Positions 12,780 through 25,735 of a stretch of 64,000 bases of DNA are shown piece by piece (within the stretch, counting starts at the first letter, position 1; every line of letters begins with the position of its first letter). The position numbers and the translations under genes were made by a program. The stretch comes from Corinectria fuckeliana. Taxonomy: Eukaryota; Ascomycota; Sordariomycetes; Hypocreales; Nectriaceae. The notes under the pieces were generated by a model. It made no database searches. It had not been told where the DNA came from and was given only the letters and a program-made list of their open reading frames with translations. The stretch covers positions 347-64,346 of the forward strand of contig WPDH01000014.1 of NCBI GenBank assembly GCA_019137255.1, read 5' to 3'.

Positions 12780-14430
12780 ATGCAGCTCCGTCTTTCGACG
12801 CTGGCCGTGGCCGCCACGACGCTCCTAGCTTCGGCCAACGGTCTCTCGCCCCAAGACATCCCGGCCGACCTCCCCGTCTCATCGCTCCTGACCTCAGCGC
12901 AAAGCCGTCTGTCCCGCGGCGAGACCAGCGAGGCCCTGGTGTACTACGACGCCGCGCTCGCCCGCGATCCCTCCAACTACTTGACCCTTTTCAAGCGCGC
13001 AACCACCTACCTCTCCCTCGGCCGCACCAGTCATGCCACCGACGACTTCAACAAGGTCCTAAGTCTCAAGCCTGGATTCGAAGGCGCCCACCTGCAGCTC
13101 GCCAAGATCCGTGCCCGCTTCGCCGATTGGGATATTGCCAGGGCTCAGTTCCAGGCTGCCAGCCGCGGGCCCGACTCCATCGAGGTCAAGGAGCTGGAGG
13201 ATGCCAAGCTCGCCGCTGCGCTGGCCTCGATGGCTGAGGGGAGCGAGAAGTGGGAGGAGTGCGTGACCCACGCCGGCACCGCCATCTACGTTGCCAACCG
13301 GTCTCCCGCCCTCCGCGAGATGCGCGCCCGCTGCCGTTTCCAGCGCGGCGAGGTCGAGGAGGGCATGGGCGATCTGCAACACGTTCTCCAGCTGAAGCCC
13401 GGCGACACCTCCCCCCATGTCGTCATCTCGGCCACCACCTTCTACGGCCTCGGCGATCTCGACAACGGTCTGGCCCAGGTGCGCAAGTGTCTGCACTCCG
13501 ACCCCGACTCCAAGGTCTGCAAGAAGCTGTTCCGACAGGAGAAGGCCATCCACAAGGCGTACACCAAGGCCCAGGGCCAATTGGAACGCGGCCAAACCAC
13601 CACCGCGGGGAGGACGCTTGTGGGAACGGCCGATGAGCCAGGATTGGTTCCTGAGATCCGGAAGCAGGCTAACGACCTTGTTGAGAACGGAAGCATCCCG
13701 GCCAGTTCCAGGGTGAGGTTGTTGGAGGAAGCGATTGAGATGACCTGTCAGGCGTATTTCGAGGTAGGTCTCCCGTCTTGACGCATCTCGCCTCGAATCG
13801 GATCAGCTCAGTTCACTAACAACTATTGACTGCCAGTCCGCCCACAAGGACGCCGCCAAGTACTGCGACGAGGCACTCAGCCTCCACCCTAACTCGTTCT
13901 GGGGACTCCTCCATCAGGGCAAGAAGCAGATCAGGGACGAGCTTTTCGAGGCTGCTATCCAGACACTCCAAAAAGCTGCCGAGGTCCGCCCCGACCACCA
14001 GGACAAAGTCAAACCCCTCTTGCAAAAAGCGCAGGTTGCCTACAAACGCAGCAAGACCAAAGACTACTACAAGGTGCTCAACGTAGCCGCCGATGCCGAC
14101 GAGCGCCAGATCAAGTCGGCCTACCGCAAGGCTTCTAAGCAGTTCCACCCGGACAAGGCCGCCAAGCAGAACATCAACAAGGAGGACGCCGAGAAGAAGA
14201 TGGCCGCAATCAACGAGGCCTACGAGGTCCTCAGCGACCCGGAGCTGCGCGCCCGCTTCGACCGCGGCGACGACCCTAACTCGCAGGAGCGCCCTGGCAA
14301 CCCCTTCCAGGGCAACCCCTTCGGCGGTGGCGCTGGCGGTCACCCCTTCATGTTCCAGCAGGGCGGCGGCGGTCGCGGCGGCGGCGGCAACTTCAAGTTC
14401 CAGTTTGGAGGACAGCAGTATGGGTACTAA
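12780..14430 (+). CDS. ER-lumen TPR and J-domain co-chaperone (P58IPK/DNAJC3, Dnj1 type)
   Basis: Co-chaperone that delivers unfolded clients to the ER Hsp70 BiP/Kar2. Two exons, 12780-13763 and 13837-14430, encode 525 residues. Residues 1-20 form a signal peptide (Arg near the N-terminus, an Ala/Leu/Thr core, then SANG). Tetratricopeptide repeats fill about 35-395, for example AQSRLSRGETSEALVYYDAA and the following copies. The J domain occupies about 402-470 with the catalytic HPD at 432-434, and a Gly/Phe-rich tail follows. This order (signal peptide, TPRs, J domain) is that of mammalian DNAJC3 and Ustilago Dnj1. There is no HDEL-type retention signal at the C-terminus, which ends in QQYGY; that is common in this family. 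The 73 nt intron falls between the last TPRs. Confidence 0.92.
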
Positions 14431-15471
14431 ACAATGGCGATAGCGGCGACAACAGCAGAAGCAGTAGCAGTAACAGCAGCAGCAAAAGCAGGCGCAGTAT
14501 CTTTGGGTTTGGGAAGCAACAGTTCGTGTGCCATAAAAGGCCGAGCAGTCGTGGCTGGTGTTTTGGTGCGGGGCTCATTATCACAACTTTACGCAATACC
14601 TTGAGAATCTAAGCACATTGGGATTGTTTTCAATGTCAGTTGTATACGGAAACATTGCTTCTCACAAGTCCACTTAGGTAGTCAAGCCCTCTCCTGCACA
14701 TCTGATGACAATGTCATGACACTTCAGGATGGTGCCGCCGATGTCGGCTGCGGTCGAGGCGGCAGGCAATGCATCCTCTCCGCCATGCCGAAATCTTGCA
14801 GTGGATGGATGAGCTGGGCCATGAACCGTGACGATGAGTAACAAGAGATATATCTATACATATATCGGAGTTCGATGGTTCAATCACTTGAATACATCAA
14901 CAGGATCATTCATGGCAGGAACGCAATTCAAACACGCCCGCTGCCCAGCACCGAGTCTGTCGGGCCACGACGCGTTGCTGTATCTTGACACAATATTATC
15001 AACAAACATATAATCACACACACCCACGCCCACGCCCACACTGCTACTCCCCACCATTACTCCCCACCATCTAGCCCGCCCTTTCCGCCTTAGCCTTCCC
15101 TATTGGATTTGGAGATTTTATATACACGCCCGTCGCTTATTTCCAGCGCGCAGTCAGTCGATTCTGCTCTGTGGGGAAGTGCTGGCAGCTGCTCTGACTT
15201 ATTCCCCTGCAAGAGAGGATCAAGCCGGGACTGGCAAACGTCGAACTGAAGAGAAAGAGAAGGAGGTTAGGGTATCGAAGGAGCAGCCTTCGCCGTCACC
15301 GTCGCCATCGCCATCGCCGTATTGGGGGGCGCTGTCTTGTCATTGTCGTTATCATTGTGGGGTTTTGACGGTGTTTTGGAGTCCTCGGCTCGGATACCGG
15401 GCTTCCCCAAGCGTTGTTCCCCTTATCGTTGTCCCCCGGTTGCATCTGTTTTATGTGAATCCCACGGTACT
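14431..15471. other. Intergenic; CAG-like and hexanucleotide simple repeats
   Basis: Region between the co-chaperone and mitoferrin stop codons, which converge. A degenerate CAG/AGC trinucleotide tract lies at about 14448-14495 in the presumed 3' UTR. A CCATCG/CCGTCG-type hexanucleotide tract lies at about 15292-15322. No gene is supported. Confidence 0.6.
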
Positions 15472-16891
15472 TCACGAAGCATCATTTCGCTTGATGAAAT
15501 AAGACCTGTCGAAGAGTTGTAAATCAGTAAGAGCAGCTAGTCAAGTATCGTTACAGCTGGCTTTACTTACTTGGAGAATTCGTAAGCCGACCAGCAAATG
15601 GCAGTGCTAGGCATTGTGGTGACGATTCGGGGACGAACGCCCTTGAAGAAGCCACGGAAGCCCGCTCTCTGGTATAACAGACGGCATCCACCCATAAAGC
15701 TATTAACGGTCCTCACTTCAGGGTCGATAGAAGTGCCTCGAGTCTGTAGCATGGTCTTGATGACGTCCATGGGGGTAGTAAGCCCCGCGGCGAAACCTCC
15801 AGCAACGGCACCGGCCAAGCAGTGTGTTACGGGGTCGTAATCCTTTTCCGGGTTCATGGCGGTGGAGATGGACTCGTAGGCGAGGAATTGAAGAGCGGTG
15901 AAAGGTACGGTCATAGACAGAGTCGTGGGATATGAGAGGTAGAAGGCGCCTAGGCCTTCCGTCCTGTAGACGTACTTGGCGCAGTCAACCATAGATCGAT
16001 ACATCTTGCTCGAGTTCTGGATTTGCATGCGCTGCTTGATGACTGTGAGGGTGGCCGGTTAGTTGACATGTGTTCGAAGCGAGCGGGGGGAGTTATTGTC
16101 TGCAGTCGCATACCATCAAAGGGGTTCATGAAGGCGTCGCTGGCAATAGTAGCGGCGGCGCCGCTAGTTGCTACAAACTACATGTTAGCAGGCCATAACG
16201 AAAGCTAGGCGAATGGATGAAGCTTACCGGCAGCAAGAGGGTGGTGAACACCGATTTGATTTCCGCCCATGGCGTGCTTAACGGCCTCGTATGTCGCAAA
16301 GTAGACGGCATGCGCAGGACCTGGTGATGCGCGTCAGTAGGGGATGGCGCGGGAGAAGGTGCGTGCCAGGCGGCGCTGGGCTTACCGGCTCCGACAATGA
16401 CGCTGGACATGCCGCGCCACAGGCTGAAGAAGCCCTCTGTCCTGGCGATATGAAAGGTGTTGCGCATGACGCCCGATGAAGCCGGGGTTATGCTTGGATT
16501 GAGGATTTGCATTCGCGTCTGGGAGGCGCGGGTCAGCATTGCGGTCGGAGAAAGGCAGCAAGTTGACTGGGCGAACCTTGATAGCATCGATGGGATACAT
16601 GACGGTGTGTTCCTGAAGTGCGTGGACACGGTCAGCCTTGATAGGAAAGTCAAACAGAGGGTCGGAAGCAGCGTACGGCTATACCGGCGAAGGCGCCTGC
16701 TGCCATGTTCTGCAGCAGGGAGAAGTTGGGCGGAAGGGATTCATAGCTGGAGCGGTCCGAGTTAGCGGAAGCAGGCTTGGGAGGGAGGTTTGACGAGGTA
16801 ATCGATGACGCCGTCAGAGCTCGCAGCTCGCGATGGGGCTTGGGAAAGCTCACTCGTAGTCCTCGACCGGCTCTGCACTCGGCTGGGCCAT
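15472..16891 (-). CDS. Mitoferrin, mitochondrial iron carrier (MRS3/MRS4 family)
   Basis: Inner-membrane carrier that imports ferrous iron into the matrix for haem and Fe-S synthesis. Eight exons on the minus strand: 16854-16891, 16677-16746, 16577-16612, 16386-16518, 16228-16320, 16114-16170, 15571-16042 and 15472-15505. They give 310 residues, the usual size for a three-repeat carrier. The three signature motifs are visible: YPIDAIKTRMQ, NPFDVIKQRMQ and TPMDVIKTMLQ. The last exon is only 34 nt and encodes the tail SYFIKRNDAS. Reading past its donor instead gives an immediate stop after EFSK, so a prediction without splicing would lose the end. The mitoferrin subgroup is assigned by overall resemblance, including EHTVMYPIDAIKTRMQ; other carriers are less likely. 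Confidence 0.9.
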
Positions 16892-19369
16892 GGTGGCCAC
16901 AGCTTCCGATGCTCCGCCGAAAGGCTTGGATTCGAGGGTAGCCAGGATGAAAGCTGGGCGAGGGCCGGGGTATTGCGGTTGAGGAGAGGTGCCGGGGATC
17001 GTCGTGGGGATTGGCGAACAGATGAAAGCCGCGACAGAATGCCGACGATGATGAGAGAAGTGGACGAGACAAGACGAGAGGCAGGCAATTGAATGCTTTT
17101 AGTGTGACCGGGGTGGGTGGGTTGGTGTAGTGAATCGTTAGTCGTGAGTGGTGAGCGATCGGGTGGCTGGCGGCGGAGTCGTGCGTCGTCGGTGGCCGAG
17201 GATGCGAGGATCGAGAAACGGGCTAGAGAGGATGATATCCGTCAATGCCTCCGTCGGGGATTTGCTCGATGCTCGGAAGAGGCGGAGGGTTGAGGTGTCG
17301 CTGGGATGCAAGCAAAGATAGCACTGCAGACGGGCAAGTGATGGGTGGACGGATAGGATGGATAGGATAGAGCAAGGGACGAAACGGACAGTTGAGTTGT
17401 AGCTGTCGTCTGAAAAATTTCCTGGGGGGGGGGGTTGCTCCGTTTACGGCCTCGGAGTCCGGGCAGCTTGGCGGGCGGGCGGCGGCGGCGGCGGCGAATT
17501 ACAGCGACCGTAGCAAGTGGAAAACACCGCCGTGTTCCCCATACAAATTTGGTGGGAGCACCGGCGGCTCCTGGCCTGGAGACCTCGACAACATGCAGAA
17601 CGTCACTGGGGCGCGTCGTCCGCGGAGGTACAAGGATTATTTCCACGAGGAGCTGAGAAAGCGCTAACGTGGTGTAATTGGGCGGGCAGTAGGCTAGGTA
17701 ATACTTCGTACATACAAGCACAGTGGCATGGAGCATGGAGGTACATACTTATTAGGTGGAGCTCTACTGGCACCACCAGTGGCCGTGGTTATTCTTCCCA
17801 CGCTTGGGCGGAAGTACAATGCCGCGATGCCTTCGCGCCTCTCTTCAAGCTAGTTACCTATGAGCTGCTGTTTAGGCTGGCAGATGTAGGTAATTTATTA
17901 CATCGATGCAGTTCCGTAAGGTTAGTTTTTCCCGTCTCGTATCCATCTGCGTGCTTGAGACAGCAAAGATTATCCACCTCTTCGTGCAGCTAAGGTTCAG
18001 CTCTGCGCCTGCCTCCCTCCATGTATGTCAACCCCCGGGTATCAAAGAGTTGCTGGACACAATCTACACATTACGATACGGTCTTGGGCTCTTATTTCCG
18101 ATTCCAAACCCATTCTCTTTGCCTTCCCTCTTCCATATCTCCACGGTGCGCACGGTGCGCTCGGGATCGGGACGGGGATCGAGGAGGTTTCTCTATGTAC
18201 AATTGGCTGGTAAGCGCTACTTCCTGCGTATCGTATACTATGTAGTAATCACTCTGTCTTGGGGTTTGGGCTGCATTTTCCAGGATCGGTTTCAGAGAGA
18301 GTAAAGTTGCAATCAGGTTATCAATCAGTCCGGGTTCTTCGGTTCGGCCAGAAGCAACCAAGTGCGTCGCCCACCGACTGCCGCCTCCCAGATTTGTCTG
18401 ATATGCCGAACGACTCACAGAACCTACAGCATGAAATGACTTCCAGCTACATTATCAATATCGTCGTCAACAAAATAATCTACCCCATTAGGCTAACAAG
18501 TAGCCAGTAATCTAGACTCCTATCCCAGCCTTCCCTTTTTCTTCTTTCTTTTTGGTTAAATGACACAAGCACCCTGGCATGTGTTGGACTATCCACCCTA
18601 GGTACCTCGGTACATACGTAAGCACCTCCAGCTTCACTAACTCTATGTACTTCGCACACCTGTAAGTACGACCTAATTACCATTACGAAGTATGTACTTC
18701 ATAATCTAATCTAATCAATCAATCAGCCGTACCCATCTTGCCATCCAAACATCACAGCATCAGTCAAGTCAGAAAGATATCAGATCATACAAAGCCTTTC
18801 CTATATGGGAGCCATCATAAAAGCACGCACGACTACTACCCCGCCTCCTAAATCGATATCATGCCAGCCCAGGCTGTCTACAAAAGTATACCTATTCTAT
18901 GCTCATCAGGCCCCCAGACCGGCGAGTGAAAGCTAGGCCCAACACTATCAATAAATAGCTCGTGTCTGAGTATATTGTATGGTAGGGAAGAATATGAAGT
19001 TATCTCAGGCATGCACGCACGTGGCCTGCCTCGGATTATCGTACCGGTCCTCGCTCGGTCTCGCATCGTCTCCAAGCTACGCCATGAAACCAACGGGGCA
19101 GTATTCATTCATGTAACCTTAATATTTCAATTGCCGCATCGCAACCCTTCAACTAGCTTTCCAGGATATCACATCACACCCCTCCTTGCCCAAATCGCCG
19201 CATGCAAAGCAGGCAGCTTGCCAAAACGGAAGGCTGCCAAAAGGCTGCCTGAGAGGGTCGACAAGAAGAAAATTCGACGCTATGGGGGGCTTAAGCGACA
19301 AACAATAGCATCATCTCTACGTGCCCTCCAGCAAAGAAAACGTCTTTCCTCCCTATGTCTAGCCTTTCT
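16892..19369. other. Intergenic, no gene recognised; simple repeats
   Basis: 2.5 kb upstream of mitoferrin and downstream of ATG9. It contains an 11-base G run at 17424-17434 and a GGC microsatellite at about 17478-17496. Copies of the motif TACTTCGTAC occur at about 17702 and 18684-18702. Open frames up to 158 codons show no family resemblance and lie on simple sequence. Part of it must be the mitoferrin promoter and the ATG9 3' UTR. Confidence 0.55.
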
Positions 19370-22218
19370 TTACACCATGCCTCCGCCCCGGCGAGGTCGT
19401 TGGGTTTGTCGCAGTTGGTAGATGAGTCCCAGCACACCGCCATCGGTTTCTTCAGTATTGGCCGCACTGTTCTCCCGACTCAGGCCCTTCCCCGGTGACG
19501 TCTCCCATGTGGATTCACCCAATATCCCCCCAGCTTCGTACACAGATTCTTCTTGTGCTAGTCGTCGGTGCCGACTGTTGTCTTCAAGCGTCTCCTCAAT
19601 AATCTGGCTCTCCCCACGATACCCTCCACGAGGATGCCTCGACAAGTACAAGCTTCGCGCCCCAGCATTCCCTATTGCTGGCTGGTGGTGTTGATCCAGC
19701 AACATAGATGCCATGGGCGATGGTGGGGGGATCGCCAGCCCAGCTCGTGGTCCTCGTCCCGTACCTGGCCCAGGCGCCCGACTTTTCGCCCTACCCACCT
19801 CCGTCCGTCCCATGTGCGAGCCCTGCATGTCAGCTGCCAAAGTCGGCGAGTTGAGCCCCGGAAAAGCAGGCGGTGGGTGGAAAGGCGGCCGCGAACCTGG
19901 GGGCAAATGCCCAGGAATTCCCGTCTTAGGGTTAATGACATAGTTATCGATGAACCCGTAGTATGAGGCTGCCATCTTGCCGTGCTTTGTCGCATAATAG
20001 TCCTCCCGCACATCCTCATGCCTGTCTTGTTGCCCTGTGTTGCCGACCCCTTTCTGAAAGTCGAATACTGCGAACGAGCACACATATCCAAGCCCATCCA
20101 CGTGGATCGTGAACTCGCGAAAGAAATCAACGACCTGATCGCTGCACTTGGGTAATGAGAATAGGAGCAACATGGGCGTCGTGATGATGCCCATCACCTC
20201 CTCCAAAAAGATGACTACCTTCATCTTGTATAGATCCGCAAACTCCTTCTTCACTTCGAAGCTATGCAGTCGGCCATGCCAGTGATCCGGCATGTAATGA
20301 GTGTACTCGATGACGTTGCGCAACGCATACTCTGGGTTAAACACGAGTGTCTCTTCCGAAACCATTCCTCGCGTGATGGCCCAGATGGCGCCAAAAATGC
20401 CTAAATAGAAGAGTACCGTCCTATCTTTCGTGATCTCAAAGTTCAGGAACAACTCCGAGTCCAGTATGGAGCCTACCGCTAAGACAGCAGTAATCGCTCC
20501 GGACACAAATGCCACACTTCGGGCGATGTCTTCTGTCATGCGTTTGGGGAACTGGTCGATATATCGAGTCGCGAAAGGGACGGACATGTGCAATCTCTCA
20601 TAAAAGATGTGCGGTAGTTCATTGAACTCCCGGAATTTCCACTCAGCCAATGACGTGTACTTTCGCGCAGCTGCTAGCTTTGGATCTTTTTGGTATTCCT
20701 GTAGAGCGTGTCAGTAAATAATTGCTTCGCTCTCGGGTATTGATGCCACCTGCATTATAGTATGTGAAGAAATAGACAATGATGACATAGGCGAGCACCA
20801 CAGGAGCAAAAACGAGATTTAGAACCCCAGCAAAATAGAGCCGCTGCTTCAACTTCTGGCTGAGCAAGCCTCTCTTGTCCGTGCGGAGGAAGTCTTGTTG
20901 AACCTGGCCCAGTTCGTTAAAGGCCATGTCGAGGATGCAATAGTGTAGATACCACTCCATCGTTTTCGAGAATAGTTGACGGCCCCCGATAATTGGCAAT
21001 GGCAGAGAAAGGTTCAGTACATCCTTGTTGATCATTGCAATGAGGTAGTTATCCTTGCGCATCAAGCGATTCGCGATGTCGTGAGCATCGAGTCGCTCCT
21101 TTGATTGAGTTCCGATAAAGCTGCGCAACCTCCGAGAAATGTTGGTGGCTGTTTTGGGGTTCTGTTCCCGCAGTGTCATTATCCGTGCCACAATATCCTG
21201 CCAGGAAACAGTCTGCATGTCTTGTTCCGGAATGTCTAGAAGATAGATGTAGAAATCTCGAATATAGACAAGGCGGCGAATCTCCATGAAATACTGGACT
21301 GATTTCCAGATGAAGAAGAAGGAATAGAGCCAAATGCCAAGGTTCCAGACCCCAGACATTTTACTTGTACATTGCTTGACAACAACGTCGTTCAAAGATT
21401 TGCTGTCAGGTACCTTGGAGTAGTCGATACATTGGCACAAGAACGTTAGAAAAATGGCCACGAAAAGGGTCTCGCTGCCGAAGGAGTCAGCATACTGGGC
21501 TCGGATCACGAACTCGACGCATCAAGACTCACAGCAACCACAAGGCGTTGGCGCACAAGATGCACCACAGCCCGCCCCCCTCATAATAGTCGTACACGTC
21601 CCGCATAAAGCTATCTAAATTCGAGGTGTTAACCCATCTCCAGAGTGCTTTCTCCCGAGGACTACCCGACACTATTCCTCTCATTAATGGTGTTCGCTGG
21701 GATCCTTGAGGGACACTGAAAGGGTCCTCTTGGTGAAGTCGCTGCTGCGTCGTTGCTGTCTCCCATTGTGCGCGAGTTCTTGCTGATGAAGGACCAGCAC
21801 CCGCTTGAGGAGGAGGGCCCGGTTGCCGTCCTGTACGCCCTGATGAAGCCGGCAAAAGGTTCTCGGCTTCGTTAGGCTCTACCAGCAGAGATGCTGGCAC
21901 ATCGTTGTCTACCTCATCGTCCTGATGAATAGGCCATCTAGGTGATAGTACACTAGAATGCCGTGTACGCGCCGTAGCTTGGCGGGTAGCCCGAGTGTTA
22001 TCCTTTTTGTCGAAGCCTGCGCTATCGACAGTCATACGGCTATCGCCTACTGCCAGGCCCTCTGCGTCAAAGTCGTTGAAATTCTGCCCCAGATTTTCCT
22101 CATCCAGTCCTGGTTGGTCGTCCGTGTATCCGTTATCGCCATGAGAACGTAACTGTTCATAAAATGATCGACTGCCCCTCGAGGGTGGAGCGATCCGGGA
22201 AAAGATATTGGAAGTCAT
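19370..22218 (-). CDS. ATG9: ATG9, autophagy lipid scramblase
   Basis: Multispanning scramblase of Golgi-derived vesicles that seeds the phagophore and works with the ATG2 lipid-transfer protein. Three exons on the minus strand: 21533-22218, 20754-21474 and 19370-20698, totalling 911 residues. Residues 1 to about 205 are polar and disordered. The conserved core starts at SNLDSFMRDVYDYYEGGG, with membrane segments such as ETLFVAIFLTFLCQC and LYFAGVLNLVFAPVVLAYVI. Family blocks AEWKFREFNELPHIF and PEYALRNVIEYTHYMPDHW follow. The last 120 or so residues are Pro/Ser-rich and end in a short conserved LGLIYQLRQ helix. The second intron (20699-20753) has to begin with GC instead of GT: only that donor joins TYYN directly to EYQKDP as in other ATG9 proteins. 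It diverges from COG6. Confidence 0.94.
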
Positions 22219-23058
22219 TGTAGGCCCAGACGCAAATGTTTATATGATAGCCACGGGGGGCATATCGTTGTGGTGTCGAGTCTCGATGCGGATGATAGTC
22301 AAGGGGTATTGTGGAGGCAGTTGAGGAGCGATGCATTCAAGAGCTACTCTGCCTCGGCAAGGTTGTCAGCAGTTCGTCGGTTCTCGAAGTTCCGACCGTT
22401 CAGAGAAAACCGTGATGGATGCGCGAGGCGAACCCTATCAACTAAAATTGATGAGCGAAGTTCCGATGAAGGTGTGCGCGCGCACCAAGCTGAAGACAGG
22501 CCGGGAGGCCGAGGCAGGTGACCGTGATCAGCATGACCACATGCGCATGAGCGAGCTTAGCACGTGCAGCACAGCCCCGGGCATTGAAGTTTCTGGAGGG
22601 GGGGTTAGAAGCACAGGCGACTGACCTTGGGATATTGTTTCTGCTACCACAACGGAAGATGACGATACCAGCTAACAGGGTTGCGAAGTGCAGTTCGAAG
22701 GTGTTCCAGGCATCACCGTCGTGGGTATGACGCTCTAAGGCGGTGTGTCGTTTTGCCGGACTTATTGACCGATAAGTTACCCCACCCCCTGCGCCACACA
22801 CCGCCTGCCCGTCCAAGGTCTCCCTCACTCACGACACTGTTGCTGTACCGCTGAGATCCACTATCTAGTGAACCGTCTCGGGGGATCTATTCCACTCGGA
22901 AAGGCTCCTTGTATTTAGGCCTGAAATCGCAGCCAGTCTCATTCCACGGATTATATTCACCTCTTCAAATCGTCGGAGCCGCACCGAAATGAACTAGCTT
23001 TCCCCAGGACTCCGCAGATGTTCGTTCTCACTGTTAAGCTGGGTTAGTATCAAGCACA
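22219..23058. promoter_or_regulatory. Shared upstream region of ATG9 and COG6
   Basis: 840 bp between two divergent trafficking genes. No simple repeat, mobile element or convincing small gene is visible. The frames of about 80-130 codons overlap one another on both strands and have no family resemblance. Individual regulatory sites cannot be assigned by eye. Confidence 0.45.
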
Positions 23059-25190
23059 ATGTTGTCGGATCAATCTTGGTCCTCAAAGGCCTTGCCCTCA
23101 AGAGACGCCACCAGCTCAGGGCTGCTTTCCACAGATCATTCTGCGGCATCGTCTCCTGCTCTGAAAGGCGTGAGCCCCCTCGCCTCGAAAGTCACCAGCG
23201 TTCTCTCAACGACGCACTCAGACACTGAGTTCAGAGACGCTCTTTCACTACTTGATCAAAGAGGAATTCAAAATGATGCCGAAACCCGCCGCCGTCTTCG
23301 TCTAGATCTACAGAAGGAGGTAATTGATAGCAATGCGGAGGTCATCACTGAATTCGGTCGTGTTGCAGAGGTCAGTTTATTCCTTTCATTAGTGAGCTTC
23401 ATGCCAATACGTTTATTTAGCAACTCCGACGGATCAAGACAACTCTCGACAAACTCAACACTGGGTACGAGAATATGAAGAGCCAAGTCGTTGCCGCTCA
23501 CCATCAGACTTTGCCAGCGTTGTCTGAGGCGGCATCCCTTCTAGAACAGCGAAGACAGGTTGAGGTCAAACAAGAACTCCTCAGCGCCTTCAGGAAACAT
23601 TTCATCATGTCCGAAAATGAGGTAGCTGCACTAACAATGTCGGCCGAGCCGGTGGACGACCAATTCTTCGACTCTTTGTGCAAAGCCAAGAAGATTAGCA
23701 AGGACTGCGAGATCTTGCTTGGATTTGAAAGGCAGACGCTGGGATTGGAATTGATGGAACAGACGTCAAAGAACATCAATCTCGGCTTCCAAAAGCTCTA
23801 CAAATGGATACAACGGGAGTTCAAAACTTTGAACCTCGAAAACCCTCAAATGAACTCGTCCATTCGACGCGCACTCCGAGTTCTGGCCGAGAGGCCGTCT
23901 CTTTTTCAGAACTGTCTCGACTTCTTCGCCGAGGCCCGAGAGCGAATTCTTTCTGACTCTTTCTACGTTGCCCTGACTGGAACCTCGCCATCTGGTGTAG
24001 AAGACCGATCGGTCAAGCCCATAGACATGACAGCTCATGACACTTTACGCTATGTCGGAGACATGCTTGCTTGGATTCATTCGTCCACTGTCAGCGAGCG
24101 TGAGGCGTTGGAGATTCTGTTTGTCGCCGAGGGTGAGGAACTTGCCAAGGGACTCAAGTCTGGCCGAGACGCCGAAGTATGGCGCTTGGTTGCCGATGAC
24201 GACGATGAAGCGGAGGTAGACTTCAATGCTTTGAAGGCACTTCATGACTTGGTCGACCGCAATATCTCAGGCGCAGCTCGTGTACTGCGTCGGAGAGTTG
24301 AGCAGATAATCCAAGCCAATGAAGACATTATCCCAGCATACAAGCTAGCTAATCTAGTCAACTTTTACCGCATCACATTCCAGAAGGCGCTGGGCCCAGA
24401 CTCCAACCTTGTGGAGCTGGTCGAAAGCCTAGAAAAGGAGGCTCTTCGCCAGTTCCGCGCACTGGTTCGGGACCACATTGCGACCATCCAAGGCAAATTT
24501 CAGCATACTCCAGCCGACCTCGCCCCCCCGGTCTTCCTGCAAGATTCACTCAAGCAGTTGATTGCCATAAGCAAGACGTACGATTCATCTTTGTCCGCCT
24601 CTGAGGACCGTGAAGCCGAGTTCGAGAACGTCTTGGCGGAAGCGTTCGAGCCTTTCATGGCCGGCTGCGAGAACATGGCCAAGTCAATGGAGAAGCGCAA
24701 CGGGTCCATCTTCCTCATCAATTGCATGTTGTCTGCAGCTACATCACTTGAACTGTTTGAGTTTACCCAAAGCAGGGGCAAACGGCTTCGCGTCAAGGCG
24801 GCCGAGGAATCGAAGAGACTTGTCGGGAGCCAATATATCTTCTTCCGCCATGGCTCAGGACTGGACAACATATTCACCATGCTTCAGGTGGACGGTGAGA
24901 ATGGAGCGAGTGCGCTAAGCCGAGAGGTATTGAGTCAAGCAAGCCACACCTTGGACGACTTCCTGCCATCAGCACTGATGGACGCTATGGAGAATTTGAA
25001 ACATCTCCAAGACTCCAAACTCGCCAGGCAAATCACGGAGGAAGCGGCTGAGCAGTTTTGTAATGACTTCGAGGAGCTGGAGGAAGAGATAATGGATGGA
25101 GAGGAGGACTCGGTAGACTCAGGTGACGTGGATGGCCTGCGATCAGTGTTCCCCAGGACGACGGCAGAGATTCGCGTGCTGCTCTCTTGA
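23059..25190 (+). CDS. COG6: COG6, conserved oligomeric Golgi complex subunit 6
   Basis: Lobe B subunit of the COG tethering complex, which captures retrograde vesicles at the Golgi and keeps glycosylation enzymes in place. Two exons, 23059-23370 and 23421-25190, joined across a 50 nt intron, give 693 residues, a normal COG6 length. The junction restores the family block GRVAEQLRRIKTTLDKLN. Further conserved stretches include NINLGFQKLYKWIQREFKTL, RRALRVLAERPSLFQNCLDF and DTLRYVGDMLAWIHS. The protein is mostly helical with no membrane segment. The C-terminus carries an acidic run (FEELEEEIMDGEED) before a short conserved end. Confidence 0.93.
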
Positions 25191-25735
25191 GAATCGTGTA
25201 GAGGGCAAATAGATAAGTTCTGCTAGTGAACATCAGTCAGGCATGGCCAGTCGCCAGCTTCTCTGTGATCAACAGATACCTGCGGGTGTATTTCGTTTGA
25301 GTACGTAGTACAGAATGTAGAAAATGCCTAATTAGCAGGCCCCAGCCCTCCTCGAGTCAGTCAGTCCATCGCGCAGGCCTACATTGAATCGAACGTGCAG
25401 GGTGCAAGATACACGTCAATCAAGCCCAGACCGTGCGGGTCCTCGGTGGTATATAGCTATATCACAAACAAGAATATAGCAACACACTACTCATACAAGT
25501 CGTCGTCTTGCGTCTAAGTACACCTTATCCATGGTCGCACGAATTAGGCAATCCCCTGCCCTGTGCTGCGAATAGATGCAGGAGTGTACCCCGCTACACT
25601 GGAGTGGGCAGTGGGTAAGAGGTAGCCTACCACACCTACTTGCCTATGTATTAGTTAGCCCAGCGGTAGTGCCAGCCATGGAGACTACGTCACCGCCCGC
25701 ACCCAGCCCAACCTGAATACCTTTAGTTCTTCGCC
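25191..25735. other. Intergenic between COG6 and the AAA ATPase gene
   Basis: 545 bp between two co-directional genes. No gene is recognised. A GTACGTAGTAC palindrome lies near 25299. The unresolved 5' end of the AAA ATPase gene may extend into this gap: an ATG at 25677 opens a short Thr/Pro-rich frame that stops quickly unless it is spliced. Confidence 0.4.

Noticed and set aside
12488..13237. 249-codon plus-strand frame before the co-chaperone
   Set aside because: Mostly leader and an alternative frame of exon 1; the translation is Arg/Pro-rich with no domain, while the overlapping frame has a signal peptide and TPRs.
13059..13595. 178-codon minus-strand frame with Leu/Gly/Val-rich sequence
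   Set aside because: Antisense shadow of the TPR co-chaperone; low-complexity translation of the complementary strand.
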